Assembly (NCBI RefSeq): GCF_000016285.1
Contig: NC_011989.1
Coordinates: forward strand, 2,669,001 to 2,733,000
Direction: 5' to 3'
DNA length: 64,000 bases
DNA from: Allorhizobium ampelinum S4
GTDB lineage: Bacteria; Pseudomonadota; Alphaproteobacteria; Rhizobiales; Rhizobiaceae
This document shows, piece by piece, positions 35,543 through 45,172 of this stretch. Below the pieces are notes generated by a model. It searched no databases, was not told the DNA's origin, and worked only from the letters and a program-made list of their open reading frames with translations. A program made the position numbers and the translations under genes. Positions within the stretch are counted from its first letter, which is position 1. Each line of letters starts with the position of its first letter.

Positions 35543-37729
35543 TCAGAACTTCTGCGAGATGGCGATTTTGAAATAACGACCGGCCTCGGAGTAAAGCGCA
35601 TTGGCGTTGGAGACGTCCTTCACTTCAAGCGCGTCGTAATATTGCTTGTCGAACAGATTGTAGACACCGGCCTGAAGGCGCAGGCCCTTGGCCTGTTCCG
35701 GCTCCCACCAGCCCGTCAGATTGACGACGCCGTATCCGGCTGGCTTGGTGGAGGCGCTGGAGTCGTCGGAGACGGCAGCGGCGGCCACCAGACTGACATC
35801 CGCGCCCCAGGTCTGCCGTTCATAGCCGACACCGACAATGGCTTTCAGCGGCGCTACCGTGCTCAACAACTCGTCGGTATCAAGATCCACGCCACGCGCA
35901 TAGAACATCGAGCCATGCAGGTTGATGCCGTTGGTGAAGGTCTTGTGGCCCTCGATCTCGACGCCGCTGATGCGGACATTGGCGCGGTTGATATATTCAT
36001 AGGTCCCAAGCACATAGCCGGTGGTGCGAATGATGTCCGAGGTGTCGATGAAATTCTTATAGCGGGTGGTAAAGGCGCTGATCCGTCCACCGAAATCCTC
36101 GTTGCCAAGATTGGCACCGACATCGAAGCCCCAGCTGGTTTCCGGCTTCAGATCGGGATTGCCGATTGAGCGATAGAGCGGGGAATTGTCGTAATCCACA
36201 TAGAGCTGATAGGCGTTGGGCGATTTAAACGCCGTGGAGAACTGGGCGTAAAGCTCGGCATCCGGCGTCGCCTGCCAGGCGGCGCGCAGCTTGGGAGAGA
36301 GGTGGGCGCCGTCCTGACCCTCCGGCATGGTTCCCTTATAGGTGTCGGTCTCCTGCGGGTCTTCCTTGTACCAATCGACGCGCAGGCCAGGCGTCAGCGA
36401 AACGGGGCTGTTGCCCACCGAAATCTTGTCCTCGACAAAAGCGCCGAGCTTGTAGGAATTGACATCAGGCGAATAGGACTGGTTGGTGTGGTAATAGGCG
36501 CAACCGGACACGTAAGTGACTGAGCAGGTGTCCTGACCGGCGAGATAATAGCTGCTCTGGCTGAAGCGGAGATCGGTGCCAAAGGTCAGCTTGTGGTTCA
36601 GCGCGCCAGTGCTGAAATCGGAATTGGCATAGCCATTGAACCCGTAATCACGCTGCTCGCTTTCCATGGACCGGTCGTAAATGCCGATTGGAGCCGTCAG
36701 CCGGTAGCTGGATGTGCCTTCCACCCGGGTCGCGCGCTGCCAGTAAAGGGTGGCGAAGGCGCTGTCGATCCAGCTATCCGCAGAGGTGCTGTCATAGACA
36801 TAATCGAGCGAAACCCGGTCGCGGCCCTTGTCCTGGATATAATCGTAATCACCGGCGCGATAGGTGGTGCCGTAGCTGGTATTGGACTTGTAATCCTTCT
36901 TGGAATTATAGTCGTAATGCTCCGCCGTCAGGCCGATCGTATGACCGCCTTCCAGCTCCTGGCGGATCTTGAACAGGAAATTGCGGTCGTTATAGCTCAT
37001 CGGATCGGCTTCGGTCCGGGTTCCCCTGGTGCCGCCGACATCGCCTGTTGTTTCGGTCTCATGGCCGTATTTGTAGGAGGACTGGAACAGTACCGAGGTA
37101 TTGTCGAATTTCTTGGCAATCGCGCCTGAGGCCGTCAGCGAGCGGTCCGAGCCATCATAGCCAAGCTTGGCGATACCGCCAAAGCTCTTGCCATCGCCAA
37201 TCAGGTCCTCCGGCTCATAGGTATGCAGGAGCAACGCGCCGCCGAGCGCACCGGACCCGGCGCGGCTGGAATCGGCGCTGTGCAGCACGTCCACCGACGA
37301 CAGCGAATTGAAATCATAGGTGTCGGCACCGCCGCCATAGCTATAAACCGTGTCGAAGAAATAGGGCACCGGAATGCCGTCGATGGTCGTCAGCACCCGG
37401 TCGGCCTCCAGGCCGCGAATGTTGACGCTCTTGGAATTCTTCACATAGGTCACACTCGGCTCGACCGTATTGCCGAGGTCATCGACATCGTCGATCTGCT
37501 TCTTCTGCAATTGCTCGGCCGAGGTATGGGTCGCCACCGGCGTGTCTTCCACGGAACCCTTTACAACCTTCTGGCCCTTGACGGTAATGGTCGAAAGTTC
37601 GGTCTGGCCATTAGAGCCGCCGTTTTCCGCCGTTTTTGCCGCTTCCTGCGCGATGACAGGCACGGCCGCATAGAAGGAGCAAAGTGCCGTGCAGGCAAGC
37701 AGAACAGGCCGAATTCCCCGAAAAGACAT
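35543..37729 (-). CDS. TonB-dependent receptor, hemoglobin/transferrin/lactoferrin type
   Basis: The 728-residue outer-membrane receptor has a signal peptide (MSFRGIRPVLLACTALCSFYAAVPVIAQ) and a TonB box region (ELSTITVKG). The plug domain carries SVNIRGLEADRVLTTIDGIPVP and GSGALGGALLLHTYEPEDLI. A large beta-barrel ends in the expected terminal Phe (FKIAISQKF). It resembles heme-uptake receptors of rhizobia. The frame is open to 37798, but ATG 37729 starts the signal peptide. Two TGA-N9-TCA boxes upstream suggest iron control. Confidence 0.92.
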   Translation of the reverse strand: MSFRGIRPVLLACTALCSFYAAVPVIAQEAAKTAENGGSNGQTELSTITVKGQKVVKGSVEDTPVATHTSAEQLQKKQIDDVDDLGNTVEPSVTYVKNSKSVNIRGLEADRVLTTIDGIPVPYFFDTVYSYGGGADTYDFNSLSSVDVLHSADSSRAGSGALGGALLLHTYEPEDLIGDGKSFGGIAKLGYDGSDRSLTASGAIAKKFDNTSVLFQSSYKYGHETETTGDVGGTRGTRTEADPMSYNDRNFLFKIRQELEGGHTIGLTAEHYDYNSKKDYKSNTSYGTTYRAGDYDYIQDKGRDRVSLDYVYDSTSADSWIDSAFATLYWQRATRVEGTSSYRLTAPIGIYDRSMESEQRDYGFNGYANSDFSTGALNHKLTFGTDLRFSQSSYYLAGQDTCSVTYVSGCAYYHTNQSYSPDVNSYKLGAFVEDKISVGNSPVSLTPGLRVDWYKEDPQETDTYKGTMPEGQDGAHLSPKLRAAWQATPDAELYAQFSTAFKSPNAYQLYVDYDNSPLYRSIGNPDLKPETSWGFDVGANLGNEDFGGRISAFTTRYKNFIDTSDIIRTTGYVLGTYEYINRANVRISGVEIEGHKTFTNGINLHGSMFYARGVDLDTDELLSTVAPLKAIVGVGYERQTWGADVSLVAAAAVSDDSSASTKPAGYGVVNLTGWWEPEQAKGLRLQAGVYNLFDKQYYDALEVKDVSNANALYSEAGRYFKIAISQKF

Positions 37730-37863
37730 GGTGCAAACTTTCAATACGGCGCACGAAACCCCTCGGCCGCAGGGCAGTGCAGCCGGCTTCGCACGCAATT
37801 GGTCGTCCCCGAAACAAGCCGCCGTCAGAAAAGACGCGCCTTAATTCGGACACTTATTAAACA

Positions 37864-37905
37864 TGATTTTTTATGTCAAGATTAAAAACATGATTAAATA
37901 AATCA
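37864..37905 (-). promoter_or_regulatory. Two iron-responsive (RirA-type) operators upstream of the TonB receptor
   Basis: TGA-N9-TCA occurs at 37864-37878 and again at 37891-37905, 12 bp apart, in an AT-rich block 135-180 bp upstream of the receptor start. The second lies inside a perfect ACATGATT / AATCATGT palindrome. TGA-N9-TCA is the IRO-box consensus bound by RirA in Rhizobiaceae. The site assignment is by motif only. Confidence 0.6.
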
Positions 37906-37952
37906 TGTTATATTTTGCACTTTAGTGATGTAAAGCAACGCAGCACTATTCT

Positions 37953-39620
37953 TTAAAACAGGCCTTCGACCAGCCCATCATCATCAAGCCGGATGGTTTC
38001 GGCTGCCGGCTTTCTCGGCAGGCCGGGCATGGTCATGATATCGCCGGTGATAGCCACCACGAAACCGGCACCCGCTGATAGCCGCACGTCACGCACATGC
38101 ACTTCATGGCCATCGGGAGCGCCGAGCAGCGACGGGTCGGTGGAGAAGGAATACTGGGTTTTGGCGATGCAGACCGGCAGGTCGCCATAGCCCATAGCCT
38201 CAAACTGGGATAGTTGGTCGATGACAGCGCGGTCCGCAGTGACACTCCCCGCACGGTAAATCCGCTTGGCGACGGTTTCGATCTTGGCAAACAGCGGCAT
38301 GTCGTCCGGGTAAAGAGGCTGGAAATCGGCAATGCCGCTGTCGGCCATGGCCGCCACTTTCCTGGCCAGTTCCTCAATGCCCGCACCACCCTCGGCCCAA
38401 TGACGGCAGAGCACGGCTTCGACACCGATGCTGGCGGCATAATCCTGAAGGGCGGCGATTTCCGCCGGCGTATCCGACAGGAAATGGTTGATAGCGACAA
38501 TGACAGGCACACCAAAGCCCCGAACATTTTCCACATGCCGCCCAAGGTTGACAGCACCCCGGACCAGGGCGGCCACATCCTCGTGGCCAAGCTCCGTTTT
38601 GGCAACACCGCCATTCATCTTCAACGCCCGCACCGTAGCGACGATGACGGCAGCCGCCGGGCGCAAACCGGCCTTGCGGCATTTGATATCGAAGAACTTT
38701 TCAGCGCCAAGATCGGCACCAAAGCCCGCTTCCGTCACCACATAATCGGCAAGCTTCAGGGCTGCCCTCGTCGCCACCACCGAATTGCAGCCGTGGGCGA
38801 TATTGGCAAACGGGCCGCCATGCACCAGCGCCGGATTGTTTTCCAGCGTCTGCACCAGATTGGGCTGCATCGCCTCTTTCAGCAGCACCGTCATGGCTTG
38901 ATGGGCCTTGATATCACGGGCATGCACGGGCGTCTTGTCACGCCGGTAGCCGATGACGATCTGGCCCAACCGCTCTTCCAGATCAGCCAGATCGCGGGCC
39001 AGACAGAGGATGGCCATCACTTCGGAAGCAACCGTGATATCGAAGCCGGTTTCGCGCGGAAAGCCGTTGCGAACGCCACCCAGCGCCCCGACCATCTCGC
39101 GCAGCGCACGGTCATTCATGTCCACCACCCGGCGCCAGGCGATACGGCGCGTATCGAGATCCTGTTCATTGCCCCAGTAAATATGGTTATCGATCATCGC
39201 CGCCAGCAGGTTATGCGCGGAGGTGATGGCGTGGAAATCGCCGGTGAAATGCAGGTTAATGTCTTCCATCGGCACGACCTGCGCCCGCCCGCCACCGGCA
39301 GCGCCACCCTTCACCCCGAAACAGGGACCAAGCGACGGCTCACGCACGCAGACCATGGCCTTGGCGCCGATACGGTTAAGCCCGTCCACCAGGCCGACCG
39401 TGGTCGTGGTCTTGCCCTCGCCTGCTGGTGTCGGATTGATTGCCGTCACCAGGATGAGCTTGCCATCCTTGCGATCTTCAAGCGAATGCAGGAATGAAGC
39501 GCTGATCTTAGCCTTGTCATGGCCATAGGGCTGCAAATCACCGGGGCTGATTCCCAAACGCTCGCCAATCTGCGTGATCGCAAGCTTGGATGCTGCACGT
39601 GCAATTTCAATATCCGACAT
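37953..39620 (-). CDS. fhs: Formate--tetrahydrofolate ligase
   Basis: The 555-residue enzyme makes 10-formyltetrahydrofolate from formate, ATP and tetrahydrofolate, feeding purine and formyl-methionine synthesis. It carries the ATP-binding loop [16 protein letters not shown] at about residues 62-77, the segment [19 protein letters not shown], and [14 protein letters not shown] ending ([17 protein letters not shown]). Length and motifs are normal. Its promoter region contains a 102-bp element that is also present upstream of tdk. Confidence 0.96.
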   Translation of the reverse strand: MSDIEIARAASKLAITQIGERLGISPGDLQPYGHDKAKISASFLHSLEDRKDGKLILVTAINPTPAGEGKTTTTVGLVDGLNRIGAKAMVCVREPSLGPCFGVKGGAAGGGRAQVVPMEDINLHFTGDFHAITSAHNLLAAMIDNHIYWGNEQDLDTRRIAWRRVVDMNDRALREMVGALGGVRNGFPRETGFDITVASEVMAILCLARDLADLEERLGQIVIGYRRDKTPVHARDIKAHQAMTVLLKEAMQPNLVQTLENNPALVHGGPFANIAHGCNSVVATRAALKLADYVVTEAGFGADLGAEKFFDIKCRKAGLRPAAAVIVATVRALKMNGGVAKTELGHEDVAALVRGAVNLGRHVENVRGFGVPVIVAINHFLSDTPAEIAALQDYAASIGVEAVLCRHWAEGGAGIEELARKVAAMADSGIADFQPLYPDDMPLFAKIETVAKRIYRAGSVTADRAVIDQLSQFEAMGYGDLPVCIAKTQYSFSTDPSLLGAPDGHEVHVRDVRLSAGAGFVVAITGDIMTMPGLPRKPAAETIRLDDDGLVEGLF

Positions 39621-39699
39621 CAGCCTCTTAACCCTGTCTCTCCACCGTTTCCGGCACTTTTCCTTCAGGTCGCTCGCACTACAGCGCCGCGCATTGACC

Positions 39700-39801
39700 C
39701 TTTATATCAAGTCTTCAAGATGCTCACGCATCCCTGCCGCGAAAACATTGAAAATATCGCAAAGGCATCAGCTGCTTGAGATATTTGCAAAGGCAATACG
39801 A
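39700..39801 (-). promoter_or_regulatory. Shared upstream element of fhs (copy in tdk promoter)
   Basis: On the minus strand this contains GATGCGTGAGCATC (39732-39719), a 12-bp gap and TATAAA (39706-39701), followed by a 5' leader of about 70 bp to fhs. Aligned without gaps to 43642-43743, about 70 of 102 positions are identical by hand count. The palindrome-like block and the CATCAG..GCTTGAG block are the best conserved. It may be a common promoter/operator or a divergent repeat. Confidence 0.5.
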
Positions 39802-40026
39802 TTGGCTATCTTCCATGGCGCATCGTATTACCGCATAATTCAGCGCGCCCGGTAGAGCGCGACACAAAAATTCTCGTGCCTGCGGAAAATCTCGGTCAAT
39901 CCATGAAACAGCCCACCCCGACGAACTCATCGGCAGGGGCAAATGAACAGCCTAAATCATCATAAAGCCCTGCATGATGCATCCCATTTTAAAGTAGGAT
40001 TTTACGGATAAGGAGTTATGCAGGCC

Positions 40027-40135
40027 CTAGTGCATCGATCCAAACGGAGGCTTCAGCCGAGTTTGGAAAAATCGATGCATAAACAAAAAATGAGTGCACG
40101 AAAGCATGAACGAAGTGAATGCGTCAGTGCACTAG
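40027..40135. repeat. MITE-like palindromic element with CTAGTGCA ends
   Basis: The 109-bp unit begins CTAGTGCA and ends TGCACTAG. Its left half folds into a hairpin (TGCATCGAT / ATCGATGCA enclosing CCAAAC..GTTTGG). Its right half folds into another (AGTGCAC / GTGCACT enclosing GCAT..ATGC). It has no ORF. The surrounding gene-free stretch 39621-40483 also holds the fhs promoter (39700-39801) and otherwise nothing recognisable. The second part, after 40200, is AT-rich. Confidence 0.6.
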
Positions 40136-40483
40136 GCGCGGTAAGCTCAACAGAAGGCGCTTATTTTCGCAAGACACGTTATTACCTTGACTTTTAGGGG
40201 GACCGGCGCTCATTTAACACTCACTTCAATGCATTTCCGACCGCATGGACGCGGAAGCGCCACAGTGGAAGAAATACAACCGAAGGCAAGCATCAGCACA
40301 ACCATTTCAATTAAAGCGAAAGATATATATTTTTTCGCTAATGAGTTCACAGGGTTTTGAAAGACATTTTTTGAAATTAATCGATAAGAACTTTCGAAAG
40401 CTCTAGGATTTAATATATAAAATCCCCCTATATCCGCTTCGTCGCCAAACACACCGCCCTTACCTCAAATTCAGTCGCCCCAC

Positions 40484-41209
40484 ATGTTGATCGCCGAGCG
40501 CCAGACACTGCTCAGTACAGAAATAACCGCAATGGAAAGCCGTGAGCATTGTGCGGAGATCCTGCGCACTGTTGCCCAGGCGTTTGGCCTGTCGCATGGC
40601 AGTATCCTGCTCGCACCGTGTGCGACCGATGTGCATCTCCTGCCACTGGTCATGGAAACCACCTTGCCGATGGAATTCGGCCATGAATTCGACCGCCACC
40701 AATTTGTCAAATTCTGTCCGGTGGTCAAGAAATTCGCCGGCTCGATCCTGCCGCGAACCTGGGACATGAAATTCAGGGAACCCAATGACATGGCGGAGGA
40801 ATGGCCGCCTGCCATGCGCGACCTGATGATGCGGTTCAAGCTGATCGTCGGCGTTGTCTTCATTTTCCCCTCCCTTGATTCCCGGCTGTATTTCATGCGG
40901 TTCGATGGGGATCGCTCACCTCTCTCCCAATGCGAGGTCAATGAACTGGGCATGCTGGCAATGGCGGTTTTCGACACCTATGACCGCCTCCGCCGCACCG
41001 AGTTGATGAATGTCGATGTTCTCTCCGTGCGCGAACTGGAAGTGCTTCGCTGGACGGCGCAGGGCAAAACCTCGGTAGAAATTGGCCAGATCCTCAGCCT
41101 CTCCGACCACACCATAAACGCGTATATGACAACAGCTATGAAAAAGCTGGATTGCGTCAACCGGACGCAATTGGTAGCAAAGGCCATTAGGCTGAAGCTC
41201 ATTCAATAA
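40484..41209 (+). CDS. LuxR family transcriptional regulator with N-terminal autoinducer-binding-like domain
   Basis: The 241-residue protein has a LuxR C-terminal helix-turn-helix (LSVRELEVLRWTAQGKTSVEIGQILSLSDHTINAYMTTAMKKL, about residues 178-220). A 160-residue N-terminal domain of the autoinducer-binding type precedes it (PRTWDMKF, WPPAMRDLMMRFKLIVGVVF). The usual Trp/Tyr/Asp ligand residues are poorly conserved by eye. No luxI gene is in the window, so it is likely a LuxR solo. It lies upstream of a PAS-domain gene in the same direction. Confidence 0.85.
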   Translation: MLIAERQTLLSTEITAMESREHCAEILRTVAQAFGLSHGSILLAPCATDVHLLPLVMETTLPMEFGHEFDRHQFVKFCPVVKKFAGSILPRTWDMKFREPNDMAEEWPPAMRDLMMRFKLIVGVVFIFPSLDSRLYFMRFDGDRSPLSQCEVNELGMLAMAVFDTYDRLRRTELMNVDVLSVRELEVLRWTAQGKTSVEIGQILSLSDHTINAYMTTAMKKLDCVNRTQLVAKAIRLKLIQ

Positions 41210-41248
41210 TTCATTTGCTTCAGCCAAGCCAAAAGGGAGGCTATTCAC

Positions 41249-41698
41249 TTGGCTTGGCGCTCGAACAAACCGCGGCCTTGTCCGCTTCAGGATTTTCATT
41301 CAATTGGATTGCAGGAATGTGATGTCGTCAATCTAACCCATGCCATGAATATCTGTGGCTTCTGGCGACTGGATATAGATCAGGGTCATTTATATGGCAC
41401 GCCGCATGTGTCGAAGCTCTACGAGCTAGACCATTCTGAAGGTCCATTGAATATAAAGGATTTTTGCGACCGCATGCACCCGCAGGACGTGGACCAGGTG
41501 ATGGACAGCTATTATCGCGCCGGTACCAATCGCGGTGTTTTCCACAATATCCACCGGATCATCACCACAAGCGGTACCTTGAAATATATTCGCACCGTCG
41601 GTCTCTATTATCCGGTCGAGGGCGCATCCGGCGAATATCGCGGCATGCTGCATGAGTTGTTTCAACTGGAACCCACGGCAAGCTTCATCGAATTATAA
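41249..41698 (+). CDS. PAS-domain protein
   Basis: The 149-residue protein is essentially one PAS/PAC fold: GFWRLDIDQGHLYGTPHVSKLYEL, then MHPQDVDQVMDSYYRAG and FHNIHRIITTSGTLKYIRTVGLYY. It has no output domain. The start is a TTG with GGGAGG eight to ten bases upstream, and an internal ATG at 41344 would cut the domain. It follows the LuxR-type gene by 39 bp and may be co-transcribed, suggesting a sensory partner. The ligand is unknown. Confidence 0.72.
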   Translation: MAWRSNKPRPCPLQDFHSIGLQECDVVNLTHAMNICGFWRLDIDQGHLYGTPHVSKLYELDHSEGPLNIKDFCDRMHPQDVDQVMDSYYRAGTNRGVFHNIHRIITTSGTLKYIRTVGLYYPVEGASGEYRGMLHELFQLEPTASFIEL

Positions 41699-41701
41699 GA
41701 C

Positions 41702-41730
41702 ATGGCCCGGCGGTCTGCCCGCCGGGCCAT
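41702..41730. terminator. Strong hairpin between convergent genes
   Basis: A perfect 12-bp stem (ATGGCCCGGCGG / CCGCCGGGCCAT) with a five-base loop lies between the PAS and DUF2333 stop codons. There is no clear T-tract on either strand, so it may act as a bidirectional, weak or RNA-stabilising terminator. Confidence 0.6.
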
Positions 41731-41736
41731 TGACAA

Positions 41737-42846
41737 TCAGCGCTGCAGAACGGCTCGCAATTCCACCATATTGGCGCGCACGCGCAACGTGTAGAATCCC
41801 ATAGTTGAAAGATGGTTCGGCATGAACAGGCCGTCCTCGCTGCCATTGGAGACAATCATCGGCTGAACCTTGAGTGCAGCTTCGAACTGCTTTTCCAGCT
41901 CTGCCCAGATCGCTGTCAGGTTACGCTCGCGCACCACGTCGATAAAATCGGCCTTTGCCGCCTGAAACAGCGCATACTGCCCATAGAGCTGACCATAAGC
42001 GAACCAGAAACGGTCGTCGGCCCGCGTGTCGAACCAGCCGCCATTATGCTCTTCGGAGCGGCGGCGCAGAATGTCGGATGTGTTGCCGAGGTCGCTGGCC
42101 AGGCCGTCGAGCAGTTTGACGAGATTGTCAGCCCGGGCATCGAACACTGCCTTGCAGGTTTCCAGATCGGAATTAAATCCACGCCAACTGGTGATTGCGG
42201 CGCGATAATAGCTTGGCGTCGGCGTCTTGAATCCGAACGGATTGGAGCCGAAATACCAGGTGCCTTCGTTGAACTGGATATTGCCACGCGCATCCTGCAG
42301 ATCGGTGTTGATACCGGAAGTACCCCTCACCCGGCCAAGATCGTCGGCTAATACGATGCCAACCCGGCGCGCCACCTGATTGATACCGCGCTGGAACGAG
42401 GCCTTGTTGTCAAAGAACGGCGTGTCATCCCAGCTCATCCCGAACAGGCCAAGCTTGTAGAGCAGCGTCGAAGACACCCAGACATTCTGGTTGACGTTGG
42501 AATCCGTCAGATCGGCAACCGTGGTGACGATAGCGGAATTCTGGCAGGTGCCGGGCTTGTCGGCGATCTGCTGTCCGGCAGCGACCTTGCGGTCGGCAAA
42601 GCCAAAGGCCTTGGCAAAGGCCGGATCAAAGCCATACCAGACCTGCGTGCGCCACAAAAACTGCCCATAGGCCGCAATCAGCACCAGCACAATCAGCGCG
42701 ACGGAACCACGGAAAATATAGGCACGCTTGCCCGCTTCGCTATGGCGGGCGCGGAAGGGCCAGGCCACCGCCGTATAGAGAAGATTACCGCTGCGCCGAA
42801 GCGCTCCCCAGAGCCCTCGGAAAAACCCCGTTAGCGCATTCAGCAT
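41737..42846 (-). CDS. DUF2333 family protein
   Basis: The 369-residue protein has one N-terminal membrane helix (YIFRGSVALIVLVLIAAYGQFLW, about residues 42-64). A large periplasmic DUF2333 domain follows (VWVSSTLLYKLGLFGMSWDDTPFFDNKASFQRG, GSNPFGFKTPTPSYYRAA). The start at 42846 is preferred because GGGAGACAGGGCAG precedes it, with two upstream in-frame ATGs also possible. The function is unknown. Confidence 0.85.
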   Translation of the reverse strand: MLNALTGFFRGLWGALRRSGNLLYTAVAWPFRARHSEAGKRAYIFRGSVALIVLVLIAAYGQFLWRTQVWYGFDPAFAKAFGFADRKVAAGQQIADKPGTCQNSAIVTTVADLTDSNVNQNVWVSSTLLYKLGLFGMSWDDTPFFDNKASFQRGINQVARRVGIVLADDLGRVRGTSGINTDLQDARGNIQFNEGTWYFGSNPFGFKTPTPSYYRAAITSWRGFNSDLETCKAVFDARADNLVKLLDGLASDLGNTSDILRRRSEEHNGGWFDTRADDRFWFAYGQLYGQYALFQAAKADFIDVVRERNLTAIWAELEKQFEAALKVQPMIVSNGSEDGLFMPNHLSTMGFYTLRVRANMVELRAVLQR

Positions 42847-43037
42847 CTGCCCTGTCTCCCGTCCTGTGGTCATGGCAACGGCGGACGCACGGCGTCCGGT
42901 CACTGCTCAACAGATATGTCTGCCCATCAACAATAACAACGACAAACCGCGTTTTTAACGACACAAGGTTCTCAGGTGGCGATATTTTTGAAAAACAACC
43001 GGTTGGACTTGTCGACTGTCAAATATCAGCGCACGCT

Positions 43038-43616
43038 TCACCCATTGAACAGTTCATCCCAATGCAGGCGGCAGAAGGACACATATTTCTCGTTGCCGCC
43101 AACTTCGATCTGCGCACCCTCGCGCATCACCTGGCCGCTCGCATCGAAGCGGGCATTCATCGTCGCCTTGCGGCCGCAATGGCAGATCGTGCGGATTTCG
43201 CGCAATTCGTCGGCAATCCCCAGCAGCAACCGAGAGGCCGGAAACAGCTGGCCCTGGAAATCCGTGCGCAGGCCATAGGCCATGACCGGAATATGCAGGC
43301 GGTCGGCAATCCGCGCCAATTGCCAGACATGGTGCTCGCTCAAAAAATTGGCCTCGTCGACAAAAACGCAGGCAATCGGCTCGCTTGCATGCATGGCCTC
43401 GACCACGGCAAACAGATCGGTGCCCGGCTCGAAGGTTTCGGCGGGGCTGGAAAGCCCAATGCGGGAAGCGACCCGCCCGCGCCCGGCTCGATCATCCAGT
43501 GCGGCGACAAAAATTACCGTGCGCATACCGCGCTCCTGATAATTGTAGGAGGCCTGCAACAGCATGGTGGATTTACCGGCATTCATGGCGGCATAATTGA
43601 AATACAGCTTGGCCAC
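43038..43616 (-). CDS. tdk: Thymidine kinase
   Basis: The 192-residue type II thymidine kinase salvages thymidine to dTMP. The P-loop is NYAAMNAGKSTMLLQAS. The Walker B-like segment is CVFVDEANFL. The lasso/zinc region is ICHCGRKATMNARF, with two of the usual four cysteines in CHC and a further Cys in SFCRLHW. A GTG start at 43616 is preferred: GGGAG lies nine bases upstream, and the predicted -10 box (43648-43643) puts the transcript start near the upstream ATG at 43640. That ATG remains an alternative (200 residues). Confidence 0.93.
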   Translation of the reverse strand: MAKLYFNYAAMNAGKSTMLLQASYNYQERGMRTVIFVAALDDRAGRGRVASRIGLSSPAETFEPGTDLFAVVEAMHASEPIACVFVDEANFLSEHHVWQLARIADRLHIPVMAYGLRTDFQGQLFPASRLLLGIADELREIRTICHCGRKATMNARFDASGQVMREGAQIEVGGNEKYVSFCRLHWDELFNG

Positions 43617-43641
43617 TGGCACCAGCTCCCTGCGGTTCATC

Positions 43642-43743
43642 TTTTATACAAAGTCACGACGATGCTAACGCATCCTCGACGGACAAAAATTTCGAATACC
43701 TAAAATACATCAGAGGCTTGAGCTATCCGAAAACGGCATACGA
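43642..43743 (-). promoter_or_regulatory. Shared upstream element of tdk (copy in fhs promoter)
   Basis: The minus strand has GATGCGTTAGCATC (43674-43661), a 12-bp gap and TATAAA (43648-43643), exactly as upstream of fhs (39700-39801). Alignment over 102 bp needs no gap. The rest of the gene-free stretch to 44092 shows no ORF, only a short inverted repeat around GAAAATCCC. Confidence 0.5.
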
Positions 43744-44092
43744 CCCACCATTTCAATGACAGTTCGCATTCGCGCCGCCATGCAGCACAAAAACGAGGCG
43801 GTTTTAACCCGCAAAATCGAAAATCCCACGATTTCTGTCGGGATTTCGACAAGAGTTTAGACAAGACCGCGCCACAAAATCCTATCCCGGAAGGCATCGT
43901 CATAAAAAAATTCAACCATACGGATGCCTTCCTGCTCCGCACCCGAGCAGCCCGGATTTGCGGCTATAGAGCACATTTTCAGGTCGGGATGACAAAATGT
44001 CGCAAATACCCCCTATGGACCGGCGCGAACACGCAGGCTTGCCTCGGCTGTTTATGTATTCATAATGACGGGAACTAAAAAAGGAGCAGAAT

Positions 44093-45066
44093 ATGCCGAT
44101 TGCCAAGACACTGAAATTTGCACTGCCGAAATACGCTCTGGCCTTGGCCGGATGCGTCGCAGCATTCAGCCCGGCTGCCTTTGCGGCGGAAGCCGCCAGT
44201 TGCGGCACCGTTCGCATCTCGGATGTCGGCTGGACGGACTTGGCCTCCACCAATGCCTCCTTCGTCACCGTTCTGGAGGCATTGGGTTACAAGGCCGACG
44301 TCAAGACGCTCGGCGTGCCCGTGACCTATTCCTCAATGAAGAACAAGGATATCGACGTCTTCCTTGGCAATTGGATGCCAGCCCAGAAGGAAGCCATCCA
44401 GCAATATATCTCGATGACAAGTCGATCGACAGTGTCGCCGTCAATCTCGAAGGCGCAAAATACACGCTGGCCACCAACGCCGCTGGCGCCAAGCTCGGCA
44501 TCAAGAGCTTCAAGGATGTCGCTGCTCACAAGGCCGAACTTGATGGCAAGATTTACGGGATCGAGCCGGGCAATGAAGGCAATGGCATGATCGTGTCGCT
44601 GATCGAGGGCGACAAATTCGGCCTCAAGGGCTTTAACGTCGTGGAGTCCTCCGAACAGGGCATGTTGAGCCAGGTGACCCGCGCCGACAAGGAAAACAAG
44701 CCGGTGATCTTCCTGGCCTGGGCACCACATCCGATGAACACCGCCCACCAGATCACCTATCTCGCCGATGGCGACGACACGGTGTTCGGCCCCAATTACG
44801 GTGGAGCGACAGTCTATACGGTGGCGCGCGGCGGCTATGCCAAGGAATGTCCAAATGTCGGCAAGCTGCTGACCAACATGAAGTTTTCGCTCGACATGGA
44901 AAATGCCATCATGGGCAAGATCCTCGATGATGGCGAAGACGCCGACAAGGCTGCCAAGACCTGGCTGAAGGCCAACCCAACCGTGATCGAGCCCTGGCTG
45001 GCTGGCGTCACCACCAAGGATGGCAAGGACGGCCTGGCGGCGGTCAAGACCAAGCTTGGCTTGTAA
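44093..45066 (+). pseudogene. choX: choX, choline ABC transporter substrate-binding protein, frameshifted
   Basis: The gene has a perfect AAGGAG site, a signal peptide (LALAGCVAAFSPAAFA) and the ChoX-type N-terminus (CGTVRISDVGWTDLAST, FLGNWMPAQKEAIQQY). At about 44405-44409 (TATAT) the frame shifts. The C-terminal two thirds (LDDKSIDSVAVNLEGAKY to the end) lie in another frame. Removing two bases (one AT) restores one 323-residue protein. The rest shows no decay and choW and choV are intact, so a recent mutation, a slippage-prone TA repeat or a sequencing error are all possible. As written, the binding protein would be truncated after about 105 native residues. Confidence 0.85.
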
Positions 45067-45172
45067 GCACCACTGAACGATAGCGCCAGGGCGAAACATT
45101 GCGCCCTGGCATCGCTATTCTTTATTCTCTTTTTTACGCATTTCCTGCAAATGCTCGAAAGGATGCGTTTCA

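Noticed and set aside
38214..39497. A 427-codon frame antisense to fhs
   Set aside because: It is a shadow ORF of a strongly conserved gene, with no domain and implausible composition.
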